Positions 63,065-64,000 of a DNA stretch of 64,000 nt are shown here, one piece after another. Below the pieces are notes generated by a model, which had not been told where the DNA came from, made no database searches, and was given only the letters and a program-made list of their open reading frames with translations. Source of the stretch: an uncultured Alphaproteobacteria bacterium (GTDB taxonomy: Bacteria > Pseudomonadota > Alphaproteobacteria > Micropepsales > Micropepsaceae); NCBI GenBank assembly GCA_903897605.1, contig CAIUCH010000057.1, positions 62,001-126,000 on the forward strand, read 5' to 3'. The first letter of the stretch is position 1, and each line of letters begins with the position of its first letter. Position numbers and translations under genes: made by a program.

Positions 63065-64000
63065 ATGGCCGTCATGTCGATGATCCAGGCGCTGAATTCG
63101 GCTCTCGACGTGATGCTGACCAGGGATCCCGACGTGCTGACATTTGGTGAGGATGTCGGCTATTTCGGCGGCGTTTTTCGTGTCACCGAAGGCTTGCAGA
63201 AAAAGCACGGCGCCAGACGTTGCTTCGACACACCGATCTCCGAAGGCGGCATCATCGCCACGGCTATTGGCATGGGCGCCTATGGCCTTCGCCCCGTGGC
63301 GGAAATCCAGTTTGCGGATTACATCCTGCCGGCCTTCGATCAGCTTGTATCCGAAGCGGCGCGGCTGCGTTACCGCTCGAATGGAGAATTCTGGGCTCCG
63401 ATCACGGTGCGCGCGCCCTATGGCGGCGGCATTTTCGGCGGTCAGACCCACAGCCAGAGCCCGGAAGCCCTGTTCGCCCATGTCACGGGCCTTTGCACCG
63501 TGATCCCCTCCAATCCCTATGATGCCAAGGGCCTGCTGATCGCCGCGATCGAGAGCAACGATCCGGTGATCTTTCTGGAGCCGAAACGGATTTATAATGG
63601 GCCTTTCGATGGCCACCACGAGCGCCAGATGAAGACCTGGACCGATCATGCCGCGTCCGATGTGCCCGAAGGCCATTACACCGTGCCGCTGGGCAAGGCG
63701 GCGACAGTGCGCGAAGGCAAGGAGGTCACTGTTCTGGCCTATGGCACCATGGTGCATGTAGCGTCAGCGGCGATTGCCGAATTCGGCATCGACGCCGAAC
63801 TGATCGATCTTCGCTCGATCGTGCCGCTGGATGTCGACGCCATCACCCAATCCGTGAACAAGACCGGCCGCTGCGTGATCGTGCATGAGGCCTCACGCTT
63901 TGGCGGGTTCGGCGGTGAATTGTCGGCGCTGGTGCAGGAGCGCTGCTTCTTCCATCTCAAAAGCCCGATCCTGCGCGTGGCGGGCTGGGACACGCCTTAT
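63065..64000 (+). CDS. bkdA2: branched-chain 2-oxoacid dehydrogenase E1 beta (truncated by window end)
   Basis: The first 312 codons of an E1 beta subunit, in frame to the last base. It starts MAVMSMIQALNSALDVMLTR and includes VLTFGEDVGYFGGVFRVTEG near 25 (Glu that activates ThDP), CFDTPISEGGIIATAIGMGA near 53, EIQFADYILPAFDQLVSEAA, RAPYGGGIFGGQTHSQSPEA and LIDLRSIVPLDVDAITQSV. The partner E2/E3 genes probably follow. With E1 alpha it forms the alpha2-beta2 component of branched-chain keto-acid dehydrogenase. Confidence 0.95.
   Translation, partial: MAVMSMIQALNSALDVMLTRDPDVLTFGEDVGYFGGVFRVTEGLQKKHGARRCFDTPISEGGIIATAIGMGAYGLRPVAEIQFADYILPAFDQLVSEAARLRYRSNGEFWAPITVRAPYGGGIFGGQTHSQSPEALFAHVTGLCTVIPSNPYDAKGLLIAAIESNDPVIFLEPKRIYNGPFDGHHERQMKTWTDHAASDVPEGHYTVPLGKAATVREGKEVTVLAYGTMVHVASAAIAEFGIDAELIDLRSIVPLDVDAITQSVNKTGRCVIVHEASRFGGFGGELSALVQERCFFHLKSPILRVAGWDTPY

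Overview
The window looks like a chromosomal segment of an alphaproteobacterium. The coding sequence is moderately GC-rich. Gene families and arrangements such as the non-phosphorylative L-rhamnose genes, a rhizobial-type RhaSTPQ ABC transporter and an Lrp-linked branched-chain keto-acid dehydrogenase fit that class. I cannot place genus or family from sequence alone. No rRNA, tRNA, CRISPR array, transposase or phage gene was recognised; almost everything is catabolic or transport.

Region by region. (1) 1-2.6 kb: the end of an M13 metallopeptidase, an alpha/beta hydrolase and an exported retropepsin-like protein. (2) 2.8-10.6 kb: a sugar-oxidation block made of a GMC flavoprotein with its Tat-exported small subunit, facing a five-gene minus-strand operon (TIM-barrel isomerase, Gfo/Idh/MocA oxidoreductase, MFS carrier, second TIM-barrel isomerase, DUF1080 protein). 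This set resembles pathways that oxidise glycosides to 3-keto-glycosides and then cleave them. (3) 10.7-20.3 kb: an L-rhamnose locus with L-rhamnose 1-dehydrogenase divergent from L-rhamnonate dehydratase, a second SDR, a lactonase-type amidohydrolase, the RhaT symporter, an exported clan GH-A glycosidase, rhamnose mutarotase and a GH78 alpha-L-rhamnosidase. (4) 20.5-22.7 kb: an exported NHL-type propeller and a membrane fatty-acid hydroxylase/sterol desaturase.

(5) 22.8-45.0 kb: a mosaic aromatic catabolic island. The first part has a two-component flavin monooxygenase (HpaC/HpaB type), two FAH-fold hydrolases, a YCII protein, an aromatic-hydroxylase flavoprotein, an aminotransferase, an MFS carrier, a LigB-type extradiol dioxygenase, an aldehyde dehydrogenase, an IclR regulator and a ThDP-dependent enzyme. 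The second part has a molybdenum hydroxylase pair, a LysR regulator, and a divergent unit of 3-hydroxyanthranilate dioxygenase plus DHDPS-family aldolase against aspartate-dehydrogenase-like protein plus kynureninase. Together these suggest breakdown of aromatic amino-acid or N-aromatic compounds, with several expected steps missing. Candidate operators (a motif shared by two divergent promoters, and two LysR-like dyads) support local regulation.

(6) 45.3-50.5 kb: an exported LVIVD-type protein, a secreted GH13 enzyme, a small unknown ORF and a second DUF1080 protein. (7) 50.6-58.4 kb: a RhaSTPQ-type rhamnose ABC importer, divergent from an M24-fold protein that lacks most metal ligands, then an exported GH63-like glycosidase. 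(8) 58.9-64.0 kb: an Lrp regulator with acyl-CoA dehydrogenase and thiolase, divergent from branched-chain 2-oxoacid dehydrogenase E1 alpha and a truncated E1 beta, with a 10-bp-arm inverted repeat between them. Overall the window reads as a plant- or soil-polymer scavenging region: it removes rhamnose and glucose residues from glycosides, imports rhamnose by two systems, and degrades aromatic or amino-acid carbon.
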